Shown here one piece after another: positions 40,755-52,200 of a stretch of 64,000 nt of DNA. Position 1 is the first letter of the stretch, and the number at the start of each line of letters is the position of its first letter. Under the pieces are notes generated by a model. It was not told the origin of the DNA, searched no databases, and was given only the letters and a program-made list of their open reading frames with translations. This stretch comes from Deinococcus marmoris (lineage in GTDB: Bacteria; Deinococcota; Deinococci; Deinococcales; Deinococcaceae). The DNA lies in contig NZ_MSTI01000115.1 of assembly GCF_001949125.1 (NCBI RefSeq), positions 1 through 64,000 on the forward strand. The letters are read 5' to 3'. The position numbers were made by a program, and so were the translations under genes.

Positions 40755-40767
40755 GCAGGGCGAACGG

Positions 40768-41655
40768 TCAGGCGCGGCGCAGCAGCGGTTTGGTCAGGCA
40801 GGTGGGACCGCCCTCGGCCTTCAGCGACAGCTCCTCGCCCACGTAGGTGTGGACGGTGAAGCCCGCCTCTTCCAGCCGCTGCTGCGTCACTGGATTGCCC
40901 GCCAGCATCAGGCAGGCGGTGGGCGACAACGCCAGTACGTTGGACGCCTGGGTGGGGAATTCGGCGTCGGGAATCTCGATCAGGCGCATGTCTCGGCGCT
41001 GCAATTCCTGCCACAGCGGCACGGGCATCAGGCGCGGATAGACCACGGCGGCGTCGGGGGCCAGCGGGCTGATCACCGACATCAGGTGCAGGCACGCCTC
41101 GGCCCCGTCGTAGACCGGCATGTCGTAGGCCAGCACCGTCACGCCGCGCGGCTCCAGCAGGGCGCGCAGGGCGGCCACACCGGCCTCGTTGGTGCGGAAG
41201 GTCCGGCCCACCGCCAGCGTCTGATCGTCCAGCCAGAACATGTCGCCGCCCTCGGCCCGCTGATCCCCCGTCAGGCGTCCGATGACGGGGACGCCCAGCG
41301 CCTCAAATTGCTGTCCCAGCGCCGCCTCTTCACCCTCACGCAGCGCCTTGCCCAGTTGCAGCAGAATCGCGCCGTCGTTGGTGATCAGCGCCGGATCGTA
41401 CACGAACACCGAATCGGCCCGCGTGGGCTGGTCCACCTCGTGGTAAACCACTTCGGCCCCGGCCTCCCGCAAGATGGCCGTGAAGGCGTCGTGTTCGGCC
41501 TGCGCGGCGGCCAGATCGGGGCGGGCGGTGTAGTGCCACGCCACCGGATCATCGACGGCGAACGCGCCATCGGGCCGCTTGACCAGCACCCGCCGCAGCG
41601 GCGCGGTCATGCTCTGGTGAAAGATGGGGGTGGGCGTCGTTTCCGGTGTGGTCAT
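40768..41655 (-). CDS. Guanidino-modifying hydrolase (dimethylargininase/arginine deiminase type)
   Basis: A 295-residue protein of the amidinotransferase/DDAH fold. Relatives hydrolyse methylated arginine to citrulline or deiminate arginine. Active-site elements are FVYDPALITNDGAIL, EGGDMFWLDDQTLAVG, the His in EACLHLMSVISPL and the nucleophile Cys near the C-terminus in EGGPTCLTKPLLRR. ATG 41655 is chosen for its GGAG ribosome binding site; an upstream in-frame ATG (41709) adds an unlikely leader. It follows the solute-binding-protein gene after 72 bases on the same strand. Whether arginine, methylarginine or another guanidine is the substrate is not decided. Confidence 0.85.
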   Translation of the reverse strand: MTTPETTPTPIFHQSMTAPLRRVLVKRPDGAFAVDDPVAWHYTARPDLAAAQAEHDAFTAILREAGAEVVYHEVDQPTRADSVFVYDPALITNDGAILLQLGKALREGEEAALGQQFEALGVPVIGRLTGDQRAEGGDMFWLDDQTLAVGRTFRTNEAGVAALRALLEPRGVTVLAYDMPVYDGAEACLHLMSVISPLAPDAAVVYPRLMPVPLWQELQRRDMRLIEIPDAEFPTQASNVLALSPTACLMLAGNPVTQQRLEEAGFTVHTYVGEELSLKAEGGPTCLTKPLLRRA

Positions 41656-41727
41656 GGGGACTCCAGCAAAAGGTAGGGCGGAGAGGGCAATCGAACCTCT
41701 CCGGGGCATAGGTTCAGAGAGTTGACT

Positions 41728-42498
41728 TTACTTGCAGCGAATATCGGTCTTGAAGTATTTCTGCGAGATCTTGTTGTACGTGCCGTCCTTCTGCATGGCG
41801 GCCAGAGCGGTGTCCACGGCAGTCTTGACCGCCGCGTTCCCCTTGCCGATGGCGAAACCGATCTTCTCCTGAAACAGCATCGAGCCGATCTGGAGTTTGG
41901 CCGCCGGGTTCTTCTCCTGCGCGGTCAGCGCCACGAAACGGTCCGTCACGAAAGCGTCCGAGCGTTTGGCCAGCAGGTTTTGTAGGGCGGCGGGATCGCT
42001 GGGCAGCGTCTTGATCTCGCCCACCCCCGGCACCTCGCGCAGCCGCTGGAAATAGGTGGTCCCCACCTGCACCACCACCGTCTTGCCCTTCAGGTCCGCC
42101 ACTGTTTTTGGCCCACCGGGAGGGCTGAGGATGACGCCGCCAGAGCAGTAGTCGGGCGTGCTGAAATCCACCGCCTTGAGGCGTTCGGGCGTGATGCCGT
42201 GCGATCCCACCACGATGTCGAAACGTTTTTGCCCCAGCCCGATCAGCAGGTTGTCGAAGGGCTGGTATTTCCAGACGGGTTTGAGGTCCAGGCGGCGGGC
42301 CACCTCGTTCATGACCTCCACCTCGAAGCCGCCCAGGGTCTCACCCTTCAGAAAAATAAACGGGGGATAGGTAGGATCGGTGCCGATGGTCAGGCTACCG
42401 GGAGTAAGGAGTGTGGGAATGGACGCGGCAGAGGCGACGCCCGTTCCGATCACGGCGCTGAGGGACAAACCTAGAACTGTGGACTTCCACTTGAACAT
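41728..42498 (-). CDS. Amino-acid ABC transporter substrate-binding protein (family 3)
   Basis: A 256-residue secreted binding protein. The signal peptide MFKWKSTVLGLSLSAVIGTG ends near VASAAS. The mature part shows the family 3 pattern LTIGTDPTYPPF, GFEVEVMNEVARRLDL, FDIVVGSHGITPERLKAVDFSTPDY and KGKTVVVQVGTTYFQ. An AGGAGG ribosome binding site precedes ATG 42498. No permease or ATPase gene is adjacent, so it must use components encoded elsewhere. The guanidino-enzyme gene follows, so the ligand may be arginine-like; this is inference. Confidence 0.9.
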   Translation of the reverse strand: MFKWKSTVLGLSLSAVIGTGVASAASIPTLLTPGSLTIGTDPTYPPFIFLKGETLGGFEVEVMNEVARRLDLKPVWKYQPFDNLLIGLGQKRFDIVVGSHGITPERLKAVDFSTPDYCSGGVILSPPGGPKTVADLKGKTVVVQVGTTYFQRLREVPGVGEIKTLPSDPAALQNLLAKRSDAFVTDRFVALTAQEKNPAAKLQIGSMLFQEKIGFAIGKGNAAVKTAVDTALAAMQKDGTYNKISQKYFKTDIRCK

Positions 42499-42530
42499 AC
42501 GGTCCTCCTGAAGGGGTTCAGTGTGACAGG

Positions 42531-43637
42531 TCAGTGCGCGGCGGGCAGGCGGCCCATCTGCACCTGCCATTCCGCAAATGCTTCCTGCAACACGGGTTCC
42601 GGCACCCGCGTCAGGTACGGCTGGGCCAGATCACACAGCAGCACGAAGCGCACGCCCTGTGCATCGGCCTTCTTGTCGCGGGCCATGTAGGGCATGACAT
42701 CCTCGAAGGTTAGCGGGGGCAGGGGCGCGGGCCGCTGCCAGTTCAGGAAAGCCAGGGTGTGCGGTGTCAGGTCCGCGCCGCCCATTGCGCGTGAAAGGAG
42801 GGCGGCGTAGTGCATGCCGTAGCCCACCGCGTCGCCGTGCGTGACCGCGTGGTCCGTGACCGCCTCCAGCGCGTGCGCCAGCGTATGCCCGAAGTTCAGA
42901 TAGGCCCGCTCGCCCTGCTCGGTCAGGTCACGGGTGACGACTCCGGCTTTGACGGCAATCGCGTCGGTCAGCGTGTCTTCCAGAATCGCGCCGCCGGGCC
43001 TGAATTCCGGCGAAAGCACCCGCTCCAGCAAACTGGGATCGGAGATCAGCCCGTGCTTGTACGCTTCGGCAGCGCCCTCGCGGAACACGGCGTCGGGCAG
43101 GGTTGCCAGCGTATCGGTGTCGCACCACACGGCCCTGGGGGGCCAGAACGCGCCCACCAGATTCTTGCCCTCCGGCAGATTGACGCCTGTTTTGCCGCCC
43201 ACCGCCGCGTCCACCATGCCCAGCAGCGTGGTGGGCAGCGTGTAGAAGGCCACGCCGCGCAGGTAACTGGCCGCCGCAAACCCCGCCAGATCGGTGGCCG
43301 CGCCGCCGCCCAAGCCCACCACCGCACCGTCGCGGGGAATGTTGGCGGCAGCGAGTTTGGACAGCACGCTGCCCAGCACCTCCAGCGTCTTGCAGTCGTC
43401 GCGGGCCGGAATCTCGATGGTCATGATGGGGGAGAGGCTGGCCTGCACCGCCGCCACGAATTGCGCGGGCAGATCAACCGGATGAATCAGCGCGATATGT
43501 CGCTCTGGGAGTTGCAGACCGGAGAGCAACCCCGTCCCAACCTCCACCCCATACGGCTGCGCCCCGCCAACCTCAATCCGCCGCACGGTCCGCCACGGCT
43601 TCGGATTCGGGGGTCTCGGCCCAGGCGTGGGCGGCAT
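42531..43637 (-). CDS. aroB: 3-dehydroquinate synthase
   Basis: Second step of the shikimate pathway, NAD- and metal-dependent. The 368-residue protein has [52 protein letters not shown] and [24 protein letters not shown], including metal-binding histidines. ATG 43637 has a GGAG ribosome binding site but overlaps the end of aroK by 65 bases and adds a proline-rich stretch. The family-like sequence begins at RRIEVGG, so a GTG at 43586 is an alternative start. It is the third gene of the aroC-aroK-aroB unit. Confidence 0.93.
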   Translation of the reverse strand: MPPTPGPRPPNPKPWRTVRRIEVGGAQPYGVEVGTGLLSGLQLPERHIALIHPVDLPAQFVAAVQASLSPIMTIEIPARDDCKTLEVLGSVLSKLAAANIPRDGAVVGLGGGAATDLAGFAAASYLRGVAFYTLPTTLLGMVDAAVGGKTGVNLPEGKNLVGAFWPPRAVWCDTDTLATLPDAVFREGAAEAYKHGLISDPSLLERVLSPEFRPGGAILEDTLTDAIAVKAGVVTRDLTEQGERAYLNFGHTLAHALEAVTDHAVTHGDAVGYGMHYAALLSRAMGGADLTPHTLAFLNWQRPAPLPPLTFEDVMPYMARDKKADAQGVRFVLLCDLAQPYLTRVPEPVLQEAFAEWQVQMGRLPAAH

Positions 43638-44337
43638 CGGACCAGCTCCACAGCCGCTCGATGATCTCCTCCACGATTTCCTCGGAGGGCCGCCCGTCGC
43701 TGTGGACGTGGATGGTGCCCTGGCGGTACACGCCCTCGCGCTCGTCCATCAGGCTGCGGATGCGGCCCAGGGGGTCCTCGGCGCGCAGCAGCGGGCGGTC
43801 ACTGTGCTTGGTGCGCTGGTACACGGTTTCGGGAGTGGCCCACAACACCACCACCGGGCCGCGTTCCAGCAGCGCGGCGCGGTTGGCCTCATGAATGAAG
43901 GTGCCGCCGCCCAGACTGATGACCGCGTGTTCCAGCCGGGAAACGCGGCTGACCACCTCGGCCTCGCAGGCGCGGAAATAATGCTCGCCCTCCTGCTCGA
44001 AGACCTCGGGGATGCTCTTGCCCACCACCCGCGTGATCAGCTTGTCGGTGTCCACGAAATGCAGCGCCAGGGCGCGCGACAGTTCCCAGCCCACGCGGCT
44101 TTTTCCAGTGCCCATGAAGCCCGCCAGCGCCACCCAGTCCACTGGGCGTTCGATCAGGCCCGTACCCCACATGGGGGACAGTCTAGAGGACTCGCCTGTG
44201 AGCGGGGTAACAAAGGCACGGTCTGACCCGCCTTCGGGTGCTTCGGGCGGGGCCGCCAGCAGCACCTGAAGCGCGTCCTCCACGCATTCGGGCAGGCATT
44301 CCAGGGAGGCTTCGCTGGGAGGTGGCGGCGGCGTCAT
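43573..44337 (-). CDS. aroK: Shikimate kinase with N-terminal extension
   Basis: Phosphorylates shikimate with ATP. The kinase part begins near [18 protein letters not shown] (Walker A), followed by HFVDTDKLI (shikimate-binding Asp), [11 protein letters not shown] and [20 protein letters not shown] (lid). With ATG 44337 the protein has 254 residues, well over the usual 165-190. The excess is a ~65-residue proline- and acid-rich N-terminal region plus a short acidic C-terminal tail. Other starts are GTG 44352, overlapping the aroC stop, and ATG 44172, which would remove most of the extension. None has a good ribosome binding site. Confidence 0.85.
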   Translation of the reverse strand: MTPPPPPSEASLECLPECVEDALQVLLAAPPEAPEGGSDRAFVTPLTGESSRLSPMWGTGLIERPVDWVALAGFMGTGKSRVGWELSRALALHFVDTDKLITRVVGKSIPEVFEQEGEHYFRACEAEVVSRVSRLEHAVISLGGGTFIHEANRAALLERGPVVVLWATPETVYQRTKHSDRPLLRAEDPLGRIRSLMDEREGVYRQGTIHVHSDGRPSEEIVEEIIERLWSWSDAAHAWAETPESEAVADRAAD

Positions 44338-44351
44338 TTCGTTCAGGGTCA

Positions 44352-45500
<1,149 letters not shown>

Positions 45501-45508
45501 ATGGGGTG

Positions 45509-45514
45509 ACTGTA
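45509..45514 (-). promoter_or_regulatory. Leaderless -10 box of the aroC-aroK-aroB unit
   Basis: Minus-strand TACAGT lies 8 bases before ATG 45500. Confidence 0.5.
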
Positions 45515-45577
45515 GCGCCCGCCCCGCGTGTGCCGGGCCGCCATGCCCAAACAGGGCAGGGAGTTTGGAGGGCAACG

Positions 45578-45607
45578 AAAAGCCCCCCTCCATTCGCAGG
45601 AGAGGGG
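45578..45607 (-). terminator. Terminator of the pil operon
   Basis: Minus-strand CCCCTC/GAGGGG hairpin (45602-45607 with 45585-45590) followed by GGCTTTTC, 18 bases after the pilQ stop. Confidence 0.65.
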
Positions 45608-45624
45608 CCAGACTGGAGCGGAAC

Positions 45625-47883
45625 TTACTTGACGACGCTCCCGGTGATGACCACCAGCAACTGGGTCTGCTCTTTCTTGGTGATTTCCTTGCCGAACAGA
45701 CCGCCGATCACAGGAATACTAGACAGGAACGGAACGCCGTCGTTGTTGCGGGTTTCCTTGGTCTTCAGCAGGCCGCTCAGGAGCAGGGTTTCGCCGCTCT
45801 TGAAGGTCAGCGTGGTCTGCGCCTCACTGTTGGTGAACTGAAGCAGATTGGGCACTGTCGCGGCGGTGATGGCGGTGGTCAGATCATTGACCTGGCCGCG
45901 CACACGCAGGGTGATCGAGCCGTCCGGGGCCACCTGTGGGTTGTAGAAATCCAGGTTGACGCCGTAATCGATCTGTTTGTCGATGCCAGGGACGTTGGCC
46001 GCCGCCGAGGGAATGTTGATCTCCAGCCGTCCGCCGGACTTGATGCTGGCCGCTGCACTGGCCGAGGCGTTCTGGGTCTGGCCCCCACCGTCCAGCGAAC
46101 GCTGACCGCTCTGCATGGTGATCGCGCCGTCGTAGACGCTCTTGGACAGGCCCTGGTTTTGCAGGGTGTTCAGCGTTGCGCCCAGGTTGAAGCCCATCAG
46201 GCTCTGGGTGGGGTTGAAGGCCGCGCCCAGCCCGCCGCTGCCCGCCGAGACCGTGAAGCCGCCGAAGCCCGCTTTCCAGTCGATGCCCAGGCTGCGGCCC
46301 GCCGTCTCGGTGATTTCTTGAATGCGGACCTGCACGTTGATCTGCGGCACCTTCTGGTCCAGTTGCGGGATCAGTTGGGCCACCTGCTCGACCTGATCGG
46401 AAGTGCCGCGCACGATCACGCTGTTGGTGCGCTTGTCTGCGATGATGGTGGCGGGCTGGGCCGCGACACTGGCTGCGCCATCTGCTGCCGTGCCCGTGGT
46501 CTGCGGTTGCAGCGGCAGATTGGCCAGGGGACCGCTCACGTAGGGCTGCCCGGTAATCGGGTTGATCAGGGTGGCATTGGGGGTCAGGGTGTTCGGGGTC
46601 ACGTCACGGGCCAGGGTGCCTTCCAGGGTGGCCTTGACGTCCTCGGCGCTGGCGTTGACCAGGGTAAAGACGCGCTGCACGGTGCTGGCGGCCACGGGCG
46701 CGGCCATATCCACCTGTCCCAGCAGGGCCAGCGCAGCGCTGAGCTGTTCCTGTGGGCCGCTGATGACCAGCCGCTCGGTGGTGCCGATAGGCGTGACTTT
46801 CAGGCCCGGATACTGCGCGGCCAGGAACTTGGTCACGTCATCGGACTTGCCCTTGGCGGAGTAGACCTGGGTGCCCAGCTTGGGGTCTGGCGCGGCGCTC
46901 ACGGGGCGGTCCACCTGGGCCAGCAGCTTGAGGGCCTCGCCGAGCTGATCCTCGGGGCCGCTGACCACGACCTGTCCGGTGGTGCCCACGGGCGAGACGT
47001 TCAGGGCCGGATACTGCTTGGCCAGCAGCGCCACCACGTCTTCCTGACGGCCATTGACGCTGTACACGCGCTGGACGTTGGGAATCGGGGTGGGCTTGAC
47101 CACGGCGGGGGCCGACGCCTGCGCGGCGATGATCTGGTTCAGCAGCCTTTCAACCTGCGCGACTTCCTGGTTGGTGCCCCGGATGATCACGCTGTTGGAA
47201 ACCGGCTCGGCCACGATCCGCATGGTGGGCGAATCCAGGATGATTTCTTCCTGGCTGGCCTCGGTGGTGGTGGCGCTGCTCTGTGTTCCGGCGGCGCTGG
47301 CCCCCGCTGCCGGGGCGGCGTTGGTCTGGCTGCTGGTGATCTTGCGCAGGCTGCCGAAGGACAGCTTGAGCTGACGCTCGGTGTCGGCGGCGCTCAGGCC
47401 GGCGGGCAGCCTGACGATCTTCTGAATGGGCTTGATGCCCACCCGCAGCACGGTCTTGCCGCCAATCCCCAGCGACTCGTAGCTGAGGCCGTAGATGTCC
47501 AGCACCAGCGGCCAGACCTCGTTGAAGGGCTTGTCCTTGAAGGAGTACGACACGACGCTGCCGGTTGCGGCGGGCGCTGCGCCAGCAGGAGTGGCGGCGG
47601 TGGGGGCAGAGACACTGTTGGCCTGCAACACGCCGTCCACCGAGGGTTCGATGATGATCTCGTAGCCCGCGCTCATGGCCAGGGCGATCAGCATGGAGGC
47701 CAGATCGCTGCCTGCGCGGCGGACCTCGAAGGTCACCTTCGCGCCGGAAAGCTGGGGGTCGGCCACGGCGGCCTGTGCGGCGCTGATCTTGGGAGCGGCG
47801 GCGGGAACGGCCTGGGTGGGGGTGGTCTGCGCGGCGGCCATGCCGAGCGCGGCGGTCAGCAGGAGGGCGTAACGGTTCATCAT
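45625..47883 (-). CDS. pilQ: Type IV pilus secretin PilQ
   Basis: Forms the outer-membrane channel for type IV pili and, in this lineage, for DNA uptake. The 752-residue protein has a signal peptide (MMNRYALLLTAALGMAAAQT) and several N-domains of the KH-like secretin repeat type: at least four related blocks around RVYSVNGRQEDVVALLAKQYP, QVYSAKGKSDDVTKFLAAQYP and RVFTLVNASAEDVKATLEG. The C-terminal secretin domain ends with TLTFKSGETLLLSGLLKTKE and VPFLSSIPVIGGLFG. ATG 47883 is chosen because AAGGTGAG overlapping the previous stop gives a ribosome binding site; GTG 47895 is an alternative. Confidence 0.95.
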   Translation of the reverse strand: MMNRYALLLTAALGMAAAQTTPTQAVPAAAPKISAAQAAVADPQLSGAKVTFEVRRAGSDLASMLIALAMSAGYEIIIEPSVDGVLQANSVSAPTAATPAGAAPAATGSVVSYSFKDKPFNEVWPLVLDIYGLSYESLGIGGKTVLRVGIKPIQKIVRLPAGLSAADTERQLKLSFGSLRKITSSQTNAAPAAGASAAGTQSSATTTEASQEEIILDSPTMRIVAEPVSNSVIIRGTNQEVAQVERLLNQIIAAQASAPAVVKPTPIPNVQRVYSVNGRQEDVVALLAKQYPALNVSPVGTTGQVVVSGPEDQLGEALKLLAQVDRPVSAAPDPKLGTQVYSAKGKSDDVTKFLAAQYPGLKVTPIGTTERLVISGPQEQLSAALALLGQVDMAAPVAASTVQRVFTLVNASAEDVKATLEGTLARDVTPNTLTPNATLINPITGQPYVSGPLANLPLQPQTTGTAADGAASVAAQPATIIADKRTNSVIVRGTSDQVEQVAQLIPQLDQKVPQINVQVRIQEITETAGRSLGIDWKAGFGGFTVSAGSGGLGAAFNPTQSLMGFNLGATLNTLQNQGLSKSVYDGAITMQSGQRSLDGGGQTQNASASAAASIKSGGRLEINIPSAAANVPGIDKQIDYGVNLDFYNPQVAPDGSITLRVRGQVNDLTTAITAATVPNLLQFTNSEAQTTLTFKSGETLLLSGLLKTKETRNNDGVPFLSSIPVIGGLFGKEITKKEQTQLLVVITGSVVK

Positions 47884-47891
47884 GGCTTGGC

Positions 47892-49634
47892 TCACCTTTG
47901 GTCCAGTTCGAGAGTTTTGAGTTCTTTGCCCAGGCTCAGGACAGCGGTGGTGGCGCTCACTTCCTTGACCGTGACCTGAGAGTTGGGGAGGGTCTGGCCC
48001 ACGGCGACGACCACGTAACCGTCCTGGCCCCGGAAGATGGCGGTGTTGATGGGACCGAGGACGGCGGCGTTAAAGGCCAGTTGCTGCTTTTGCACGAACA
48101 GATCGAGCTTGCTGGCACTGGAGGCCGTGTCCGTCGCGTTGCCCTCGGCTGCGCCCTGGCCCAGCGAGGTGATGACCTGTGGACTGCTGCCGGGAGCAGG
48201 GGTGCCGGACGCGCCGCCGGTGGACCCTGGGCGGCCAGCGCCAGTGATGGTCGTGGCTGCCCCCTGGGCGGGTCTGGACGGGGTGACGGGCACGCGGGTC
48301 ACGTTTGGCACGTTCATCCCGGTGATGGGCGGCACGATGGGCTTGGGCGGTTTGGGGGCGGTGATGACCACCGCGCCCTGCGAACTGGTCTGGCCACTGG
48401 TCTGTCCAGCGGTCTGGCCCGGAGTGCCTGCGGCGTTCGGGTTTCTGGAGGCCGCCGTGCCCGAACCGCTGCCTGTGCTGCTGCCAGCGCCCGTGCTGCC
48501 GCCGATCACGGTCACGCCGGAGTCGCCGCTGTTGCCGGAGATGGTGCGGCCAGGGGCGCTACCGGAAACGGTGCCGCCTGCGCCCGTGTTGCCGGAGCCG
48601 CCAGGAATGGCGCTGCTGGAGGTGACGCCGCTGCCAGGGATGTTCAGACCCGCGCTGGGGTTGCCCAGTCCTGTACTGCCGTCCCCACCGGGAATGCTGG
48701 GCAGGCCGCTGGTGCTGCCGGACGTGACGCCCGTGCTGCCGCCCGCTCCGGGGATCGGGCTGATCGCCAGCGGTCCGGCGTTGGTGCTGGGCGTGATCGG
48801 CGTGGTCTGCACGCTGCCGCCGGAAGTGCTGGCCTGCGGGCTGGACGGTCTGCCGCTGCCGGCCAGACCCGAAGCGGCTGCCGGAGCAGCGGCGTTCTGG
48901 GCGCCGGCCTGGGTGCTGGGGTCCACCGACAGGGGCCGGAAGGGGTTGTTGCGGGGCACGCTGGCGATGCTGGCCTGGGGGTTGATGCCGCCGGGGGTCG
49001 CCGTGCCGTCGGGCGCGCTGGGCACCTCGGGGGTGGGGAAGGGCGGAATGACCTCGATCTCCACGGGCCGGTTGGGCTGCACGGCCAGGGCGCCGGGGTT
49101 GCCTGCGCCCACGGTGCCTGCACCTGTGCCGTTCTGCCCGGACGCGCCGCTGGACGGGATCAGGGGCACCGTGTCCGCGCCATTGCCCAGACCCGTGCCA
49201 CCGGGGGCCGCGCCGGTATTGGAGCTTGTGCCGGGCTGTCCAGCGTTCGCCGTGGGGGTGCTGGGCTGGTTGTCGGGCTGGCTGCCGGGCTGGCTGGACG
49301 TCGCCGCGCCGTCGGCTGGAGTGTTGCCTGTGGCGCTGGCTGGATCACTGGAAGGATCGCTGGCTGTCCCTCCATCAGTGGCCGTCACGCCATCGTTGCT
49401 GGGGGCCGTGTCGCCGGGAGCCGTGCCCGTTGCGGTGCCGTTGGCCGGATCTGCGCCCGTACTGGGCAGGGCCTGGGGGTCCGTCCCAGTGCCTGTCGTT
49501 CCGGTGGGAGAGGAAGGGGCAACCAGCGTGCGGCTGTTGGTCCAGACATACCACGCGCCGATCAATGCCACCATCAGGAGCAGCAGCAGCAGCAGTTTCA
49601 TCTCGCGGGAGAGTTTGATGGGCGCGCGGGTCAC
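47892..49634 (-). CDS. PilP/PilW-position pilus protein with very long low-complexity linker
   Basis: A 580-residue inner-membrane-anchored protein. Residues ~10-30 (MKLLLLLLLMVALIGAWYVW) form one membrane helix. Residues ~35-480 are Gly/Ser/Thr/Pro-rich and low complexity. The last ~75 residues form a compact domain (FVQKQQLAFNAAVLGPINTA, GYVVVAVGQTLPNSQVTV, LSLGKELKTLELDQR) resembling the homology region of pilus proteins in this slot. It sits between pilO and pilQ, as pilP does in proteobacteria and pilW in Thermus, and probably links the inner complex to the secretin. GTG 49634 overlaps the pilO stop. Confidence 0.8.
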   Translation of the reverse strand: MTRAPIKLSREMKLLLLLLLMVALIGAWYVWTNSRTLVAPSSPTGTTGTGTDPQALPSTGADPANGTATGTAPGDTAPSNDGVTATDGGTASDPSSDPASATGNTPADGAATSSQPGSQPDNQPSTPTANAGQPGTSSNTGAAPGGTGLGNGADTVPLIPSSGASGQNGTGAGTVGAGNPGALAVQPNRPVEIEVIPPFPTPEVPSAPDGTATPGGINPQASIASVPRNNPFRPLSVDPSTQAGAQNAAAPAAASGLAGSGRPSSPQASTSGGSVQTTPITPSTNAGPLAISPIPGAGGSTGVTSGSTSGLPSIPGGDGSTGLGNPSAGLNIPGSGVTSSSAIPGGSGNTGAGGTVSGSAPGRTISGNSGDSGVTVIGGSTGAGSSTGSGSGTAASRNPNAAGTPGQTAGQTSGQTSSQGAVVITAPKPPKPIVPPITGMNVPNVTRVPVTPSRPAQGAATTITGAGRPGSTGGASGTPAPGSSPQVITSLGQGAAEGNATDTASSASKLDLFVQKQQLAFNAAVLGPINTAIFRGQDGYVVVAVGQTLPNSQVTVKEVSATTAVLSLGKELKTLELDQR

Positions 49635-50281
49635 TGGGTTCCTCCTGGGGCGCTGGTGGGGGCGCTGGGGGCCGCTTCCGGTGCCTGTGTGGTGCCGCCT
49701 GCGGCCTGCGCGCTGGCCTGGGCCGGGTCGAAGGTATAGACGGTCAGGCCCAGGGTGCCCTGCAATTCGGGATCGAAGCTGGTCGCGGCGGGCAGTTGCA
49801 GCGCCACGTTGTTGACGGTGGTAAAGCGGCCAGCCGTTTCCAGGGCGCGCAGGGTCTCGAACATCTGGGCAAATTTGCCGGACACGCCCACGCTCAGACC
49901 GATGGGCCGCACGCCGCCGGGCAGATTGCCTGCCGCGCCGCTGCCCTGTATAGCGAAGGTATTCAGGGTGGCCCCGCTGGCCGCCATGGTGCGGCTCAGC
50001 TCATCGAGAATCGAGTTGAAGTTGGCGGCATCGGGCAGGGCGGTCACGAACTCCTGCTGATCGACGCGCAGTTTGGCGACGCGTTCACGCAGCGCGGGCA
50101 GGCCCTGCGAGGCCGAACGCATGGTGGCCACGCGGGTCTGGAGCGGCTCGATCTGACTTTGCAGGTCCGTGATCTGCTGCTGCCGGGGCTGAAAGCGCAG
50201 CACGAACCACAGCGCCAGCACCAGCAGGCACACGGCCATGACGATCAGAAACAGGTTTCTGGGAGAGAGTTTAGTTAACAC
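49631..50281 (-). CDS. pilO: Type IV pilus inner-membrane protein PilO
   Basis: A 216-residue bitopic protein. A membrane helix lies at residues ~9-28 (NLFLIVMAVCLLVLALWFVL), then a coiled coil (QQQITDLQSQIEPLQTRVATM), then a periplasmic ferredoxin-like domain (FNSILDELSRTMAASGATL, FETLRALETAGRFTTV, LGLTVYTF). It pairs with PilN to align the pilus machine. The start is GTG 50281, overlapping the pilN stop. It ends in an Ala/Pro-rich tail. Confidence 0.9.
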   Translation of the reverse strand: MLTKLSPRNLFLIVMAVCLLVLALWFVLRFQPRQQQITDLQSQIEPLQTRVATMRSASQGLPALRERVAKLRVDQQEFVTALPDAANFNSILDELSRTMAASGATLNTFAIQGSGAAGNLPGGVRPIGLSVGVSGKFAQMFETLRALETAGRFTTVNNVALQLPAATSFDPELQGTLGLTVYTFDPAQASAQAAGGTTQAPEAAPSAPTSAPGGTQ

Positions 50282-51021
50282 TGCCCGCTCCTTGTGCCGG
50301 TGGGGCTGCTGGCGTGGCTGCCGGTGGGGCTGGGGCTGCGCCTGGAGCAGACTGCACCGCTGGCGTCTCGGTGCCCACAGGTGGCCCGCCCACGATCCCG
50401 ACGCTTGCGGTAAAGGTGTAGCGTTTCTTCGCGCCCGCCGCGCCGTTCTGGCCTGCGCCGATCAGGGCCGCTCCGCCCTGCGCGTCACTTTGCAGGGACT
50501 TGAAGTTCACGCCGAAATTGGGGTTGTCCTCGTAGAGTTTCAGGAAATTCACCACGGCCTGCTGGCTGGTGGCCGTGCCACTCAGATCGATCTCGCGCGT
50601 CACCGCCTTGCCCATGTAGATGCCGCCCTGCTGCAACGTGATCAGGTTGCCCGCGTCCAGATTGCGGATGGTCATGGAATTGACCGCCAGGCTGCCGTCA
50701 TTGGGAAGCTGCGAGGTAAAGGCGGCCAGATCGTTGGTCCAGTACGTTTTGCCGGTTCTGAGCTGCTGGGCGATGGACGTGACCTGTTCCAGGGTGCGGG
50801 CCTCCGCCGTCAGGGTGTCGAATTCCTGCTTGGCGGGGGCCAGCGCGGCGACGTCGCCGTTCAGGGCGTCCAGCTCGCGGTTCAGGTCGCCCACGCGGGT
50901 GGAGGTGACCACTTCCGGGATCAGGATGGCGGCCACCAGCGCGATGGGCAGGGCGTAGGTGGCGTAGCGCCACGCGCTGGGGGCGGACTGCCTGCGGTAC
51001 TGCGCGGGCAGCAGGTTGATT

Positions 51022-51035
<14 letters not shown>
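50271..51035 (-). CDS. pilN: Type IV pilus inner-membrane protein PilN
   Basis: A 254-residue bitopic protein. The cytoplasmic N-terminus carries the conserved VEINLLP motif (residues 4-10) that binds the PilM groove. A membrane helix (ATYALPIALVAAILIPEVV) follows, then a coiled coil and a periplasmic domain (LAVNSMTIRNLDAGN, VNFLKLYEDNPNFGVNF) and an Ala/Pro-rich C-terminal tail. The start is GTG 51035, inside the end of pilM. Translation is coupled along pilM-N-O. Confidence 0.92.

Positions 51036-52200
<1,165 letters not shown>

Noticed and set aside
47898..49815. Two long plus-strand open frames (about 600 codons each)
   Set aside because: They mirror the Gly/Ser/Thr-rich linker of the pilus gene on the minus strand. 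Low complexity explains the lack of stops.
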